Below are positions 8,549 through 19,954 of a DNA stretch of 64,000 nucleotides, piece after piece (the first letter of the stretch is position 1; each line of letters begins with the position of its first letter). The notes under the pieces were generated by a model. That model ran no database searches, had not been told where the DNA came from, and saw only the letters and a program-made list of their open reading frames with translations. Made by a program: the position numbers and the translations under genes. Source of the stretch: Haliea salexigens DSM 19537 (GTDB taxonomy: Bacteria > Pseudomonadota > Gammaproteobacteria > Pseudomonadales > Halieaceae); assembly GCF_000423125.1 (NCBI RefSeq), contig NZ_AUHJ01000011.1, positions 62,001 through 126,000 on the forward strand. The letters are read 5' to 3'.

Positions 8549-9559
8549 TCAGGCGCTATGCTTGCCCGAGCGCGCCTGCAGGCTCTCGATATTGCGCTGA
8601 ATCACGTCATTGATCTCCGCACTCAACCCGCCCAGGTCCAGGCACGCCTGCAGCAGTGCGGCCGCGCGCTGATGGTCCCCCGCCTTGACGGCGAGGTTGG
8701 CCCGGTTCAGGCACATGGAGGGTGTGCGGTGCCCGGCGGCGTCTGCGCGTTGGTAGAGGTCGTTGGCGGCGCCGAAATCCTGTGCGCGGTAGCAGGCCTC
8801 CGCCGCGCCTTCGAGGCTGTGGCCGGGGCGATAGCCCAGTTCCGCGGCTCGCATAAAATAGTCACGCGCGCGCGCGCAGTCGTTGGCGTGATACATGGCG
8901 CTGGTTGCGGCGATGCTGTAAAGCCTGCCGCTGGGCGCAGCCGCCAGTTCGCGCTCCATCAATTCCAGATAGCGCAGCGAGCGTGCGGCACGCGGCCTCG
9001 CCGGGTTGGCGTCAATATAGTGGTGAATAGGCATATCGAGCGTGCCTTGTCGGTCTTCCGCTATGGCCGCGTCAACGGTCTCGTGGATGCTGCCGGCGTA
9101 GCGGATGTCGGGCCGGTTGCGGAACAGGCGCAGAATGGGGTTGACGGTGAAGCCAGTGAATCCGCGGCTGAGCGTCAGGTCCTGCGCCGGTTGCCAGCCA
9201 AAAGCCGACTGGTCGTTGTTGTAGTTGCACTGCTGCAGGAAAAAGCCATCCAGCGTTGTACTCTCGGTCAGCCTGCGCAGCGCGGCGAAGTCTGTGGGAG
9301 TGATCAGCTCATCCGCGTCCAGTACCAGAATCCAGTCGCAGCGTGCCTGCTCCAGGGAGTAGTTGCGTGCAGCGGCGTAGTCATCGTGCCAGGTGTAATC
9401 GAATACGCGGTCGGTGAACTCGGCGGCGATGCCTTTGCTACCGTCAGTGGAGCCGGTGTCTACCACAACCAGCTCGTCGACGTGGGGGGCGGCAGCGGCC
9501 AGGCAGTCGTGAAGGAAAAACGCTTCGTCCTTGACGATCATGCACAGTGAGAGGGGCAT
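8549..9559 (-). CDS. Family 2 glycosyltransferase with C-terminal helical repeats
   Basis: The 336-residue protein begins PLSLCMIVKDEAFFL, then VDTGSTDGSKGIAAE and ILVLDADELI, which are the nucleotide-binding and DxD-type motifs of a GT-A fold transferase. From about residue 215 the sequence becomes short Ala-rich helical pairs (CARARDYFMRAAELGY, DFGAANDLYQRADAAG, DHQRAAALLQACLDLG), consistent with TPR repeats. This domain pair is common in GT2 proteins of unknown acceptor. No polysaccharide genes adjoin it. Confidence 0.85.
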   Translation of the reverse strand: MPLSLCMIVKDEAFFLHDCLAAAAPHVDELVVVDTGSTDGSKGIAAEFTDRVFDYTWHDDYAAARNYSLEQARCDWILVLDADELITPTDFAALRRLTESTTLDGFFLQQCNYNNDQSAFGWQPAQDLTLSRGFTGFTVNPILRLFRNRPDIRYAGSIHETVDAAIAEDRQGTLDMPIHHYIDANPARPRAARSLRYLELMERELAAAPSGRLYSIAATSAMYHANDCARARDYFMRAAELGYRPGHSLEGAAEACYRAQDFGAANDLYQRADAAGHRTPSMCLNRANLAVKAGDHQRAAALLQACLDLGGLSAEINDVIQRNIESLQARSGKHSA

Positions 9560-9632
9560 GTTCAGGCTCCAGCGGTACAGCGGCGGGCACTGGCGGCGAG
9601 CCGTCCATGGCCCGTCGCGACAGCCTTGCGGG

Positions 9633-11444
<1,812 letters not shown>

Positions 11445-11489
11445 TCGGCGGACACCTTCGAATAAAATACAAAAAAAACGTAGCCGGAA

Positions 11490-11495
11490 ATTATA
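11490..11495 (-). promoter_or_regulatory. Candidate internal -10 element upstream of rpoD
   Basis: The minus strand reads CGGCTATAATTTCC between dnaG and rpoD, a perfect TATAAT about 45 bases before the rpoD ATG. I see no good -35 hexamer at 16-18 bases, so this may be an extended or alternative-sigma promoter, or chance. Internal rpoD promoters are known in this operon type. Confidence 0.35.
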
Positions 11496-11567
11496 GCCGG
11501 AACGGAGCCTCCCCTCCAGTGCAATCCCCGGTAATAATTGCAGCGCGTTCACGTGGGTGGCGAGGAT

Positions 11568-13409
11568 TCAGGACTTCTTGCGTGCCTCATCGAGGCGCTG
11601 TTTTTCCTTGAGCAACTCCCGGAGTTGCTGCTTGTCCGCTTCGCTCATGTCAGCGTAGTTGGTCGCTTTCAGTTTGTCGACCCGAGCCGACAGCTTGCTG
11701 CGCTGGGGCCGCTGTACCAGCGTCGCCAGGGTATCGGTGAACTGTTTTTCAATCCCTTCGCGCGGGATCAGGCGCTCCTCTCCCGCCAGCCTGCTCAGCA
11801 GTTCACCTTCGGGCGTACCGTACCAGTGGCCCAGCAGCATGGCGGTATTGGAGTCGGGGCGGCGCTGCAGCAGGTCCAGCAGCTCGCGCAGCAGCACGAT
11901 GTCGTCGCCTTCCAGCGCTGTCAGTGGTTCCAGTTCCACGCGCGGCGCGATATCCGGTTGGTGCAGAAGCAGGGCGATGGCGGCCTGGGCCAGGTTCGAA
12001 TAGCCCAGCGGCGCACGGCTGGTGGGGCTGCGCTGCCGCGGGCCCCGGTTCCCCGTCTCCCCGCTCGGCGGAGGCTCTTGCGGGGGCGCGCTGGAGGGCG
12101 GTGGCGGCGCCTCCAGATGCATCAGTTCGGCCACGGTGAGGCCGGTGCGCTCGGCGAGGGCGCGGAACATGAGTTGACGGAACACGCCGTCCGGGAGCTG
12201 GCGCAGCCAGGGAAGCGCGAGTTTGCTCAGGCGTGCGCGCCCTTCCAGAGTGGCCGTATCCAGACCTTCGCTCACCGCGTCAAACAGGAACGCCTCCAGC
12301 GGTGTGGCGCGCTTGACCAGCTCGCGGAAGGCCTCGCTGCCGAGCTTGCGCACCAGTGTGTCCGGGTCCTCGCCCTCATCCAGGAACAGGAAGCGCGCCT
12401 GACGGCCGTCTTCCATGCACGGCAGGACGGTCTCCAGTGCGCGCAGTGCCGCCTTGCGTCCTGCGGCATCGCCGTCGAAGCAGAACACCACTTCCGGTGT
12501 CAGCCGATACAGCCGCTCGAGGTGGGTCTGGCTGGTGGCGGTACCCAGAGTCGCTGTGGCCTGGGTGATATCGTGCTGCGCCAGCGCGATCACATCCATG
12601 TAGCCTTCCACCACCAGTACCCGCTCCAGCTTGCGGTTCGCCTGGCGCGCCTGGTAGAGCCCGTAGAGCTCGCGTCCCTTGGAGAAGACCGGGGTTTCGG
12701 GCGAGTTCAGGTACTTGGGCTTGTCGTCGCCGAGCACCCGGCCGCCGAAGGCGATAATGCGGCCACGCTGATCCCGGATGGGAAACATGACGCGGTCCCG
12801 AAAGCGGTCATAGGTACGCCCGGCCTCGTTCTGCACCAGCATGCCGGCCTCGAGCAGCAGTTTGCGCTGCTCCTCGCTGTTGCCCAGGGCCTGCAGGAGG
12901 TTATCCCAGCCCGGCGGGGCGAAGCCCAAGTCAAAGCGCTTGGCAATCTCACCGGTAAGGCCGCGCTGCTTGAGGTAGGTGACGGCGCGGCTGGCGTCGG
13001 GGTGGGTGCGCAGCTGCTTCTGGTAGTAGCGTGCGGCCTGTTCCAGCAGCGCATACAGTGGCTTTCCGGTCTCCTCGCGGCTCGGTTGCGAGCTGCCCGG
13101 GCGTGACTGCTCCCGAGGTACTTCCAGGCCCAGGCTGCCGGCCAGCGTCTCCACCGCCTGGGGGAAGTCCACATTCTCGTAATCCATGACAAAGCCGAGG
13201 GCATTGCCGCCGGCACCGCAGCCAAAACAGTAGTAGAACTGCTTGTCGGGGTTGACGCTGAAAGAGGGGGTTTTTTCCTCGTGAAAGGGGCAGCGGGCGC
13301 TGTAGTTCTTGCCGGTTTTCTTCAGTTTCACCCGGCGGTCTATCACCTCCACGATATCCACGCGGTCGAGCAGGTCGTCGAGGAACTTTTGTGGAATGCG
13401 TCCGGCCAT
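11568..13409 (-). CDS. dnaG: DNA primase DnaG
   Basis: The 613-residue protein starts MAGRIPQKFLDDLLDRVDIVEV; an upstream in-frame start adds 14 unconserved residues. The N-terminal CHC2 zinc finger is visible (CPFH and CFGC about 18 residues apart, with KTPSFSVNPDKQFYY between). The Toprim catalytic core has VLVVEGYMDVIAL and CFDGDAAGRKAA. A Pro-rich linker near residues 435-460 joins the C-terminal helicase-binding domain. It synthesises RNA primers for replication. The gene lies between yqeY and rpoD. Confidence 0.98.
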   Translation of the reverse strand: MAGRIPQKFLDDLLDRVDIVEVIDRRVKLKKTGKNYSARCPFHEEKTPSFSVNPDKQFYYCFGCGAGGNALGFVMDYENVDFPQAVETLAGSLGLEVPREQSRPGSSQPSREETGKPLYALLEQAARYYQKQLRTHPDASRAVTYLKQRGLTGEIAKRFDLGFAPPGWDNLLQALGNSEEQRKLLLEAGMLVQNEAGRTYDRFRDRVMFPIRDQRGRIIAFGGRVLGDDKPKYLNSPETPVFSKGRELYGLYQARQANRKLERVLVVEGYMDVIALAQHDITQATATLGTATSQTHLERLYRLTPEVVFCFDGDAAGRKAALRALETVLPCMEDGRQARFLFLDEGEDPDTLVRKLGSEAFRELVKRATPLEAFLFDAVSEGLDTATLEGRARLSKLALPWLRQLPDGVFRQLMFRALAERTGLTVAELMHLEAPPPPSSAPPQEPPPSGETGNRGPRQRSPTSRAPLGYSNLAQAAIALLLHQPDIAPRVELEPLTALEGDDIVLLRELLDLLQRRPDSNTAMLLGHWYGTPEGELLSRLAGEERLIPREGIEKQFTDTLATLVQRPQRSKLSARVDKLKATNYADMSEADKQQLRELLKEKQRLDEARKKS

Positions 13410-13541
13410 CAGAGGGTCAGCAGTGCTCAGTGTAGCCGGCCATTGAAGCACGGTGGCAGAGGCTTGTCAGCGGTGTGCAGGCGGACGGGCCGCAATGCGG
13501 ACGCTAGTTTCGGGTATGGGCCGGGTCGGGGTGGCAACCGC

Positions 13542-13997
13542 TCAGGCGGTCAGGCGCGCCTTGACCAGCTTGCTGACGGCGCCGACATCAGCGCGGCCCT
13601 GCAGTTGTGGCTTGAGCTCTGCCATCACGGGCCCCATGGCCTGCATGCCGCTGCCCTCGGCGCGGGCGATGGCGGCATCGATCAACTCGTCGAGCTCGGC
13701 TTCGCTCAGCTGGCTGGGCAGGAATTCCTGGATAACAGCAATTTCCCGCTCTTCCTGGGCGGCGAGCTCGGGGCGCTCGGCTGCTTGATACTGCTGCGCC
13801 GAGTCGCGGCGCTGCTTGATCATTTTGTCGAGAACGGCGAGGGCGCGGGCGTCATCGATTTCGATGCGCTCGTCAACTTCTATACGCTTGAACTCCGACT
13901 GTATCAGCCGGATAGTGCCCAGGCGCTCCTTGTCACGTGCCTTCATGGCCGCTTTCATGGCGGCCTTGACGGTATCAGTGAGTGTGGCGCTGCTCAT
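13542..13997 (-). CDS. yqeY: GatB/YqeY domain protein
   Basis: The 151-residue all-helical protein has the YqeY pattern: KAAMKAAMKARDKERLGTIRLI at the start, a central MIKQRRDSAQQY helix, REIAVIQEFLPSQLSEAEL, and the ending MGPVMAELKPQLQGRADVGAVSKLV. It resembles the tail domain of GatB, which handles tRNA in the amidotransferase, although stand-alone YqeY has no settled function. Its position between rpsU and dnaG is the arrangement known in Pseudomonas. Confidence 0.93.
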   Translation of the reverse strand: MSSATLTDTVKAAMKAAMKARDKERLGTIRLIQSEFKRIEVDERIEIDDARALAVLDKMIKQRRDSAQQYQAAERPELAAQEEREIAVIQEFLPSQLSEAELDELIDAAIARAEGSGMQAMGPVMAELKPQLQGRADVGAVSKLVKARLTA

Positions 13998-14031
13998 GGG
14001 CGAAGGTGCCTGGGTGCTGCCGGGGAGGGGA

Positions 14032-14247
14032 TCAATACAAGCGGACGCGCTTGCGGTTTTCCCGTGACAGCTTCTTCAGGTGGCGCTTTACAGCAGCGGC
14101 TGCAGCGCGCTTGCGGGTGGTTGTGGGCTTCTCGTAGTGCTCACGCTTGCGCACTTCAGCCAGTACGCCAGCTTTTTCGCAGGAGCGCTTGAAACGGCGC
14201 AGGGCGACGTCAAAGGGCTCGTTTTCCTTCAGTTTGATATGCGGCAT
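14032..14247 (-). CDS. rpsU: 30S ribosomal protein S21
   Basis: The 71-residue basic protein begins [20 protein letters not shown] and ends [11 protein letters not shown], the canonical S21. I chose the ATG at 14247 since it gives exactly the family length; the in-frame extension upstream is not conserved. S21 helps the 30S subunit base-pair with mRNA. It is first in the rpsU-yqeY-dnaG-rpoD unit, with a strong promoter at 14322-14350, and is divergent from tsaD. Confidence 0.98.
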   Translation of the reverse strand: MPHIKLKENEPFDVALRRFKRSCEKAGVLAEVRKREHYEKPTTTRKRAAAAAVKRHLKKLSRENRKRVRLY

Positions 14248-14321
14248 TAACTCTTTACCTGTTTCGTCTGCTCGTGGCCTGCACGCCCGTTCCGGGGGCG
14301 TTGAGCCGTAAAAGGTCGCGC

Positions 14322-14350
14322 ATTCTATACCCATGTGACGGTATTTGCAA
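14322..14350 (-). promoter_or_regulatory. Sigma-70 promoter for the rpsU-yqeY-dnaG-rpoD operon
   Basis: On the minus strand there is TTGCAA (-35, 14345-14350), a 17-base spacer, and TAGAAT (-10, 14322-14327). The spacing is ideal and the position gives an rpsU leader of roughly 65-70 bases. The leader runs through GC-rich sequence with CCCCCGG and a complementary run that may fold. Confidence 0.65.
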
Positions 14351-14486
14351 AGCCCGGTGAGGCGGGTTTCGGGCGGTTTGGCAGGCCCCGGGGTTGCCAA
14401 CCTGCGAGCCACGCCGGGTGCAGTGCGCCTCGCGCCCGCGCCGGCAACCCGCTATTATCGCACCCTGCCAAAAACAGGGAGCGGCA

Positions 14487-15512
14487 ATGCGAATTCTGGG
14501 CCTCGAGACCTCCTGCGACGAAACCGGCGTGGCCATCTTCGATACCCGGCGTGGGCTGCTGGCGCACGCCCTGTTCAGCCAGGTGGATATCCATGTCGAG
14601 TACGGTGGCGTGGTGCCGGAGCTGGCGTCGCGTGATCACGTGCGCAAGGCGCTGCCGCTTGTGCAGCAGGTCATGCAGGACGCGGCAACTACCCCCGAGG
14701 AACTGGATGGCATTGCCTACACGGCGGGCCCCGGGCTGGTGGGGGCTCTCATGGTGGGTGCCACCCTGGCCCAGACACTGGCCTGGTCCTGGAGCATCCC
14801 GGCGCTGGGTGTGCATCATATGGAAGGGCACCTGCTGGCGCCCATGCTGGAGGACGAGCATCCGCAGTACCCGTTTGTCGCCCTACTGGTCTCCGGGGGG
14901 CACACCCAGCTGGTGCGCGTCGATGGTATTGGCCAGTACCGGTTGTTGGGTGAATCGCTTGACGATGCCGCAGGTGAAGCCTTTGACAAGGCGGCCAAAA
15001 TGCTCGGCCTGCCCTACCCCGGCGGTCCACACATTGCCCGCCTGGCTGAGTCGGGCGACGCGGCGCGCTTTGATTTCCCCCGCCCCATGGTGAATCGCCC
15101 CGGTCTCGACTTCAGCTTCAGTGGCCTCAAGACGTTCACGCTGAACACCGTGAATGCCTGCCGCGACGAGACCGGCCTGACTGATCAGGACAAGTGCGAT
15201 ATTGCCCGCGCGTTCGAAGAGGCGGTTGTCGCCACACTGGTGATCAAATGTCGTCGCGCGCTGGAGCAGGAGGGGCTGTCAACGCTGGTTATGGCGGGTG
15301 GTGTCAGCGCCAACCGCAACCTGCGGGCACAGTTGCAGGCTGCCCTGGCGAAGTTGGGCGCCCGCGTTTTCTACCCGGCCCCACAATTCTGCACGGATAA
15401 TGGCGCCATGATCGCCTATGCCGGCGCCCAGCGGCTGGCGGCAGGGCAGATGGACGGCCCCGCCACAACTGTGCGGCCGCGCTGGCCGATGACCGAGTTG
15501 GCCCCGCTTTAG
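14487..15512 (+). CDS. tsaD: tRNA N6-adenosine threonylcarbamoyltransferase TsaD
   Basis: The 341-residue protein starts [19 protein letters not shown], with an RBS (agggag) 7 bases before the ATG. It carries the metal-binding [17 protein letters not shown], the [22 protein letters not shown] segment, and [13 protein letters not shown] near the end. TsaD transfers the threonylcarbamoyl group to A37 of ANN-decoding tRNAs with TsaB/TsaC/TsaE, including the CAU tRNA in this window. It is divergent from rpsU, as in many gammaproteobacteria. Confidence 0.98.
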   Translation: MRILGLETSCDETGVAIFDTRRGLLAHALFSQVDIHVEYGGVVPELASRDHVRKALPLVQQVMQDAATTPEELDGIAYTAGPGLVGALMVGATLAQTLAWSWSIPALGVHHMEGHLLAPMLEDEHPQYPFVALLVSGGHTQLVRVDGIGQYRLLGESLDDAAGEAFDKAAKMLGLPYPGGPHIARLAESGDAARFDFPRPMVNRPGLDFSFSGLKTFTLNTVNACRDETGLTDQDKCDIARAFEEAVVATLVIKCRRALEQEGLSTLVMAGGVSANRNLRAQLQAALAKLGARVFYPAPQFCTDNGAMIAYAGAQRLAAGQMDGPATTVRPRWPMTELAPL

Positions 15513-15641
15513 TTTGCACCTGGCGGGCGGTTACTGGCCCGGCGCCTTTGATGCCAGTATCATGCCCTACTGCATTTTCAAGGCCCTCACTATGCCCCGA
15601 GATACTTGTAGTCGCCCCTGCGCGGCGCCGGAACAGCCCCG

Positions 15642-16004
15642 GTGGTAGACATCGTCTTCATCCGCGAACTGCGCGCCGACGCCGTTATCGGCGTTTACGA
15701 TTGGGAGCGCGGTATCCGCCAAACTCTCCTGATCGACCTCGAGATGGCCTGGGACAACCGGCCGGCCGCCGAGGGTGACGCCATCGCGCGGGCGCTGGAC
15801 TACGCGGCGGTGTCGCAGCGGGTGATTGACCTGGTTGAAGCCTCGCGCTTCGAGTTGCTGGAAGCGCTCGCCGAGCAGCTCGCCGAACGGGTGTTGGCGG
15901 AGTTCGCCGTACCCTGGCTGCGCCTGCGGGTGTGCAAGCCCGGCGCAGTGCTTCAGGCGCGCGATGTGGGCGTGTTGATCGAGCGCGGGGTTATGCCGGC
16001 GTGA
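15642..16004 (+). CDS. folB: Dihydroneopterin aldolase FolB
   Basis: The 120-residue protein uses a GTG start (MVDIVFIRELRADAVIGVYDWE). IGVYDWER, IDLEMAWDNRPAAEGD, the ALDYAAVSQRVIDLVE helix with a glutamate, and LRVCKPGAVLQARDVGVLIERG are all FolB hallmarks. It converts dihydroneopterin to hydroxymethyldihydropterin in folate synthesis. Its TGA overlaps the GTG start of folK (GTGA), so translation is coupled. Confidence 0.96.
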   Translation: MVDIVFIRELRADAVIGVYDWERGIRQTLLIDLEMAWDNRPAAEGDAIARALDYAAVSQRVIDLVEASRFELLEALAEQLAERVLAEFAVPWLRLRVCKPGAVLQARDVGVLIERGVMPA

Positions 16005-16516
16005 CGCAGGTGTTCCTGGGGCTCGGCAGTAATATAGAGCGTGAGCACTACCTGGTAGCCGGCCTGGATGCCCTGCAGGCCCTGTTTGGTGCGCTCGAGC
16101 TGTCGCCGGTTTACGACAGCGCGGCCATCGGTTTTGATGGCCAGCCTTTTCTGAACATGGTGGTCGCGGCAGACACAAGCCTGCCACTCGCCACCATGGC
16201 GGCGCGTCTGCGGCAGATCGAGACTGAGCACGGACGCCCTTTGCACGCGACCCGCTTTTCCGCCCGACGCCTGGATATTGATATCCTCACCTACGGTGAT
16301 CTCGTGGGTGAGCACGACGGTATCAACCTGCCGCGCGGGGAGATTCTGGACAACGCTTTTGTTTTGCGCCCCCTGGCCGAACTGGCGCCGACCGCCTTGC
16401 ACCCGGGCAAAGGCCTGAGCTATGCGACGCTCTGGCGCGGCTACCAGCAGCAAAGTCAGACACTGGTGCGGGTGGATTTTGCCTGGCAGGGGCGCTGGAT
16501 ATCGCGGGCAGAGTAG
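16001..16516 (+). CDS. folK: Hydroxymethyldihydropterin pyrophosphokinase FolK
   Basis: The 171-residue protein is placed at the GTG at 16001, where VFLGLGSNIEREHY begins; the earlier in-frame ATG lies inside folB and encodes nothing FolK-like. The HPPK signature RRLDIDILTYGD and the C-terminal DNAFVLRPLAELAP are present. It pyrophosphorylates the FolB product for dihydropteroate synthesis. Consecutive folate steps and the 4-base overlap support a folBK operon. Confidence 0.96.
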   Translation: MTQVFLGLGSNIEREHYLVAGLDALQALFGALELSPVYDSAAIGFDGQPFLNMVVAADTSLPLATMAARLRQIETEHGRPLHATRFSARRLDIDILTYGDLVGEHDGINLPRGEILDNAFVLRPLAELAPTALHPGKGLSYATLWRGYQQQSQTLVRVDFAWQGRWISRAE

Positions 16517-16520
16517 CTGC

Positions 16521-17738
16521 TTATTTGCGCATGTCGTCGAGCAGCCGGGTCTGCTCCGCCGCCAGCGCCTCGCCGATGGCCTTGCCACTGAGCCCTTGCG
16601 CCACGAAGCCTTCGGCGCTGACCGACTGCGCCCGGCGCAAGGCTTCGCGCAGATAGTCCGCCTGCGGATAGGCTTTCAATTCACTGCCGGCACGCCCGCG
16701 TGCGTCTGCTTCACAGGCCGCCAGAAAAGCGTCGAACCGGTCCGGTTGACGCAGTGCGCCGGTGCCGCGCAGCAGTTTGAGCAGCGTTTTGCCGCGCAGT
16801 TCCTGCGCGCGGTGGCAGAGCAGGTGAAACTCACAGACCTGCAGGGCCAGGTCCCGGTACTGATTGGGCGCGCGTAAGCGCTCACAGACATCGCGCACCA
16901 GGGCGATGCCGCGCTGCTCGTGTGCGATATGCCGCGGCCACTCGGCCTGTGGTGTGATGCCCTTGCCGAGGTCGTGGAGCAGGGCGGCAAAGCGCACGTC
17001 GGCGGCCGGGCTTAGCAGCGCCGCCTGTTGCAACACCATCAGGGTGTGCAGGCCCGTATCGACTTCCGGGTGGTACTGCGGGCTTTGCGGCACTCCGAAC
17101 AGGGCGTCCACTTCGGGCAACAGGGCACGCAGCGCGCCGCAGTCGCGGAGTACGGTAATAAAGACGTCGGGGCTGCGCTCACCTAGGGCTTTCTGCGTTT
17201 CTACCCACACGCGCTCCGCCGGCAGGTGCGCCAATTCGCCCTGACTCACAATCTCCGTCATCAATTCCAGCGTTTCCACCGCCACCGAAAACCCGAGGTG
17301 GGCATAGCGGGCGGCGAAACGCGCCGTGCGCAGTACCCGCAGCGGGTCTTCCACGAACGCGTCGGACACGTGGCGCAACACACGCTGCCGCAGGTCCTCT
17401 TGCCCGCCATAGGGGTCAATAATGTGGCCTGCTTCGTCTCGGGCCATGGCATTGATGGTCAGATCGCGGCGAAGCAGGTCTTCTTCCAGCGTGACCGCGG
17501 GGTCGCAATGCACAGCAAAGCCGGTGTAGCCGTGCCCCTGCTTGCGCTCTGTGCGAGCCAGTGCGTGCTCTTCCTTTGTTTCAGGGTGTAGAAACACGGG
17601 GAAGTCCTTGCCCACCTGTTGATACCCTTGGTCCAGCAGGGTCTCCGGTGTCGCTCCCACCACCACCCAGTCGCGTTCGCTGCAGGGGTAGTCCAGCAGC
17701 GCATCGCGCACCGCACCGCCGACCAGATAGATGTTCAC
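16521..17738 (-). CDS. cca: CCA-adding tRNA nucleotidyltransferase with HD domain
   Basis: The product is about 405 residues from the GTG at 17738 ([15 protein letters not shown]), matching the [12 protein letters not shown] start known in E. coli; another GTG at 17762 would add 8 residues and overlap apaH. The nucleotidyltransferase head has [22 protein letters not shown] and the [10 protein letters not shown] segment. An HD phosphohydrolase domain follows ([13 protein letters not shown]). It builds and repairs tRNA 3' CCA ends. It is the last gene of rsmA-apaG-apaH-cca. Confidence 0.95.
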   Translation of the reverse strand: MNIYLVGGAVRDALLDYPCSERDWVVVGATPETLLDQGYQQVGKDFPVFLHPETKEEHALARTERKQGHGYTGFAVHCDPAVTLEEDLLRRDLTINAMARDEAGHIIDPYGGQEDLRQRVLRHVSDAFVEDPLRVLRTARFAARYAHLGFSVAVETLELMTEIVSQGELAHLPAERVWVETQKALGERSPDVFITVLRDCGALRALLPEVDALFGVPQSPQYHPEVDTGLHTLMVLQQAALLSPAADVRFAALLHDLGKGITPQAEWPRHIAHEQRGIALVRDVCERLRAPNQYRDLALQVCEFHLLCHRAQELRGKTLLKLLRGTGALRQPDRFDAFLAACEADARGRAGSELKAYPQADYLREALRRAQSVSAEGFVAQGLSGKAIGEALAAEQTRLLDDMRK

Positions 17739-18571
17739 TTGCGGCAGCGGCCGTTCTTGCACGGGCAGCAGGTGCGCTCGCCGGTATCCAGGTTGTACAG
17801 GGTCATGGCGCCCCCCCAGACGCAGCCGGTGTCGAGACCAATCGTGTTCGGGCTGTCAGTTGAACCCTCGATGGATGCCCAGTGCCCGAAGATGATCTTG
17901 TCCCCCGCTGTTTTGCGCGCCTTGTGACTGAACCAGGGAGAAACCTTCTTGCTGTCGGCTTCGGGCCGCGGGTTGGGGATGGGCCCTTTGCTGACCAGGT
18001 CGAGAACGCCCTTTTTGGTGCAGTAGCGCATGCGCGTCAGGTAGTTCGTGATCACCCGCAGTCGGTCCATACCCTGCAGATCATCCGACCACACGGCCGG
18101 CTCGTTGCCGTACATGGCGGCAAGAAACGCGATGCAGTCCGGGCTCTGCAGTACCGCCTCCACTTCCCAGGCACGGTGCATCGCGTCTTCCACACTCCAC
18201 TGCGGGGGGATACCCGCATGCACCATGGTGTAACCGTGCTCGTAGTGCAGCAGGGGGCGGTGCGCCAGCCAGTTCATGAGCCTGTCGCGGTCCGGTGCGG
18301 CGAGAATCTTGCCCAGCGTGTCAGAGGGTGAGGGCGATCGCACCCCGGCGGCAACCGCCAGCAGGTGCAGGTCATGGTTGCCCAGCACCATCACCAGGTT
18401 GTCGCGCATATCGTACAGGAAGCGTAGTGTTTTCAGGCACTTGGGCCCGCGGTTGACGATGTCGCCGACTGACCAGAGCACATCGCGGTCGGGGTTGAAC
18501 TGCACGCGCTTGAGCAGGTGTTTGAGTGGCTGCAGGCACCCCTGGATATCGCCGACTGCATAGGTTGCCAC
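17735..18571 (-). CDS. apaH: Bis(5'-nucleosyl)-tetraphosphatase, symmetrical, ApaH
   Basis: The 278-residue protein starts [20 protein letters not shown] and has the three metallophosphatase blocks: [13 protein letters not shown] and GNHD. It hydrolyses Ap4A to two ADP in the cytosol and can also decap Np4-capped RNA. It sits 9 bases downstream of apaG and its end touches the cca start. A C7 run on the plus strand (17811-17817) falls within the C-terminal coding part. Confidence 0.97.
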   Translation of the reverse strand: MATYAVGDIQGCLQPLKHLLKRVQFNPDRDVLWSVGDIVNRGPKCLKTLRFLYDMRDNLVMVLGNHDLHLLAVAAGVRSPSPSDTLGKILAAPDRDRLMNWLAHRPLLHYEHGYTMVHAGIPPQWSVEDAMHRAWEVEAVLQSPDCIAFLAAMYGNEPAVWSDDLQGMDRLRVITNYLTRMRYCTKKGVLDLVSKGPIPNPRPEADSKKVSPWFSHKARKTAGDKIIFGHWASIEGSTDSPNTIGLDTGCVWGGAMTLYNLDTGERTCCPCKNGRCRK

Positions 18572-18580
18572 CCCGGAACC

Positions 18581-19012
18581 TCAGTTCAACGCGGTCGGGG
18601 TGTGGAGGGTGAAGGCGCGAATCGGCACATCAAAGCGGTGGGAGCTGTCCACTTTCTGTTCATGCCCTGTGGCAACGACCATGGTGTAGCTGCCCTCCAT
18701 GAAACCCACCGGCGTGGCGAGCGTTGTGCCGCTGGTGTAGCGGAAATAGGCTCCCGGCTGTATCACCGGTTGTTCTCCAACCACGCCCTCTCCGCGCACT
18801 TCCTGCTGGCTGCCATCGGCGTCAGTGATGATCCAGTGCCGCGAGAGCAGTTGTACCGGCTCACTGCCCGTGTTGCGAATCGTGATGGTGTAGGCAAAGG
18901 TGTATTGCTGGTCCGCTGGGCGGGAGTGGCGAGCAAGATAGCTGGTGACCACATCAATGTTCACCAGAGTGGGGTCGAAAGTGCCGGGTGCGTTGGTTTC
19001 CATGCTTTTCAT
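18581..19012 (-). CDS. apaG: ApaG protein (DUF525)
   Basis: The 143-residue protein contains the ApaG fold: FAYTITIRNTGSEPVQLLSRHWIITDADG, then VRGEGVVGEQPVIQPGAYFRYTSGT and a closing GFMEGSYTMV. A start at METNAP, three codons in, is also possible. ApaG is a fibronectin-III-like cytosolic protein linked to Ap4A metabolism, with unclear activity. It overlaps the rsmA stop by 4 bases (ATGA). Confidence 0.95.
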   Translation of the reverse strand: MKSMETNAPGTFDPTLVNIDVVTSYLARHSRPADQQYTFAYTITIRNTGSEPVQLLSRHWIITDADGSQQEVRGEGVVGEQPVIQPGAYFRYTSGTTLATPVGFMEGSYTMVVATGHEQKVDSSHRFDVPIRAFTLHTPTALN

Positions 19013-19797
19013 TCGTCGCTCAGGTGGTTGGCCAGGCGTATAAAGTCCAGCAGCTCCAGCGTTTCGGCGCGCGCGCCAGGGTCGATCCCGAGCTGCTCCA
19101 GGTCATGGTCCGCGAGTATACCTTTTAAATTGTTGCGCAGGGTTTTGCGGCGCTGGGCGAACGCGGACTGAACAATGCGGCGCAGGCTGCCTTCCTCACA
19201 CTCTGGCCACGGCGATTGTTGGTACGGGGTTAGCCTGACGATGGCGGATTGTACTTTCGGTGGCGGATAGAAGGCTTCCGGCGGCACATCGAACAGGTGC
19301 TCCACCGCGCAGTGGTATTGGGCCATGATGCCGAGGCGCCCCCAGTGCTTGTTGCCCGGCGCAGCGGCCAGACGGTTGACGACCTCCAGCTGCAGCATGA
19401 AATGCATATCCTGCACCAGCGGCGCGAATTCCAGCAGGCGAAACAGCAGTGGCGTGGAAATGTTGTAGGGCAGGTTGCCCACAACGCGCAGCGGCACGCC
19501 ATCGCGCGCCAGCGCCGCGAAGTCGAAGGCCAGTGCGTCTGCGCTGTGCAGCTTGAAGCCGGGGTAGATGCTGAAGGCAGCGAGCAGGCCCGTGGTCAGG
19601 TCGCGGTCCAGCTCCACCACGTCGAAGCGTATGTCGCGGTTGATCAGCGCCGCCGTCAGTGCACCCTGGCCGGGGCCGATTTCCACCACGTGTTCGCCGG
19701 CCTGTGGATGTATGGCGTTGGCGATGCCGGCGATGACTCCGGCATCCTGCAGGAAGTTCTGGCCGAAGCGTTTGCGGGGCGTGTGGGCAGTTTTCAT
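19009..19797 (-). CDS. rsmA: 16S rRNA dimethyladenosine transferase RsmA (KsgA)
   Basis: The 262-residue protein starts MKTAHTPRKRFGQNFLQD; the 53 residues upstream in frame are not conserved. It shows RFGQNFL, SAM-binding VEIGPGQGALT and the catalytic NLPYNIS motif. It dimethylates the two adenines of the 16S helix 45 loop during ribosome maturation. In the classical operon its upstream neighbour is pdxA; here a 24-kb polysaccharide island lies between them. Confidence 0.97.
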   Translation of the reverse strand: MKTAHTPRKRFGQNFLQDAGVIAGIANAIHPQAGEHVVEIGPGQGALTAALINRDIRFDVVELDRDLTTGLLAAFSIYPGFKLHSADALAFDFAALARDGVPLRVVGNLPYNISTPLLFRLLEFAPLVQDMHFMLQLEVVNRLAAAPGNKHWGRLGIMAQYHCAVEHLFDVPPEAFYPPPKVQSAIVRLTPYQQSPWPECEEGSLRRIVQSAFAQRRKTLRNNLKGILADHDLEQLGIDPGARAETLELLDFIRLANHLSDE

Positions 19798-19954
19798 GGG
19801 GGCATTGTACGGGCCCTGCGCACCAAAGTGTACGCATTCAGGTTGTGGCGCATCGTGCGCCCGGGGCGGTCCGGAGCACGCCCAGCAGTCGCGCACATCA
19901 CGTGCAGCGGCTGCTATACTGCCGCCCGTTATCCATGAGCTACCCGATGTCCGC

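Noticed and set aside
11538-13106. Open frame of 522 codons antisense to dnaG
   Set aside because: Shadow of dnaG, whose zinc finger and Toprim motifs are intact on the other strand; the antisense product is Gln/Arg-rich and matches nothing I know.
17811-17817. C7 run within apaH, considered as a phase-variation tract
   Set aside because: Seven-base runs occur in housekeeping genes here too, so this length alone is not evidence for switching; only the 10-G run in wzx stands out.
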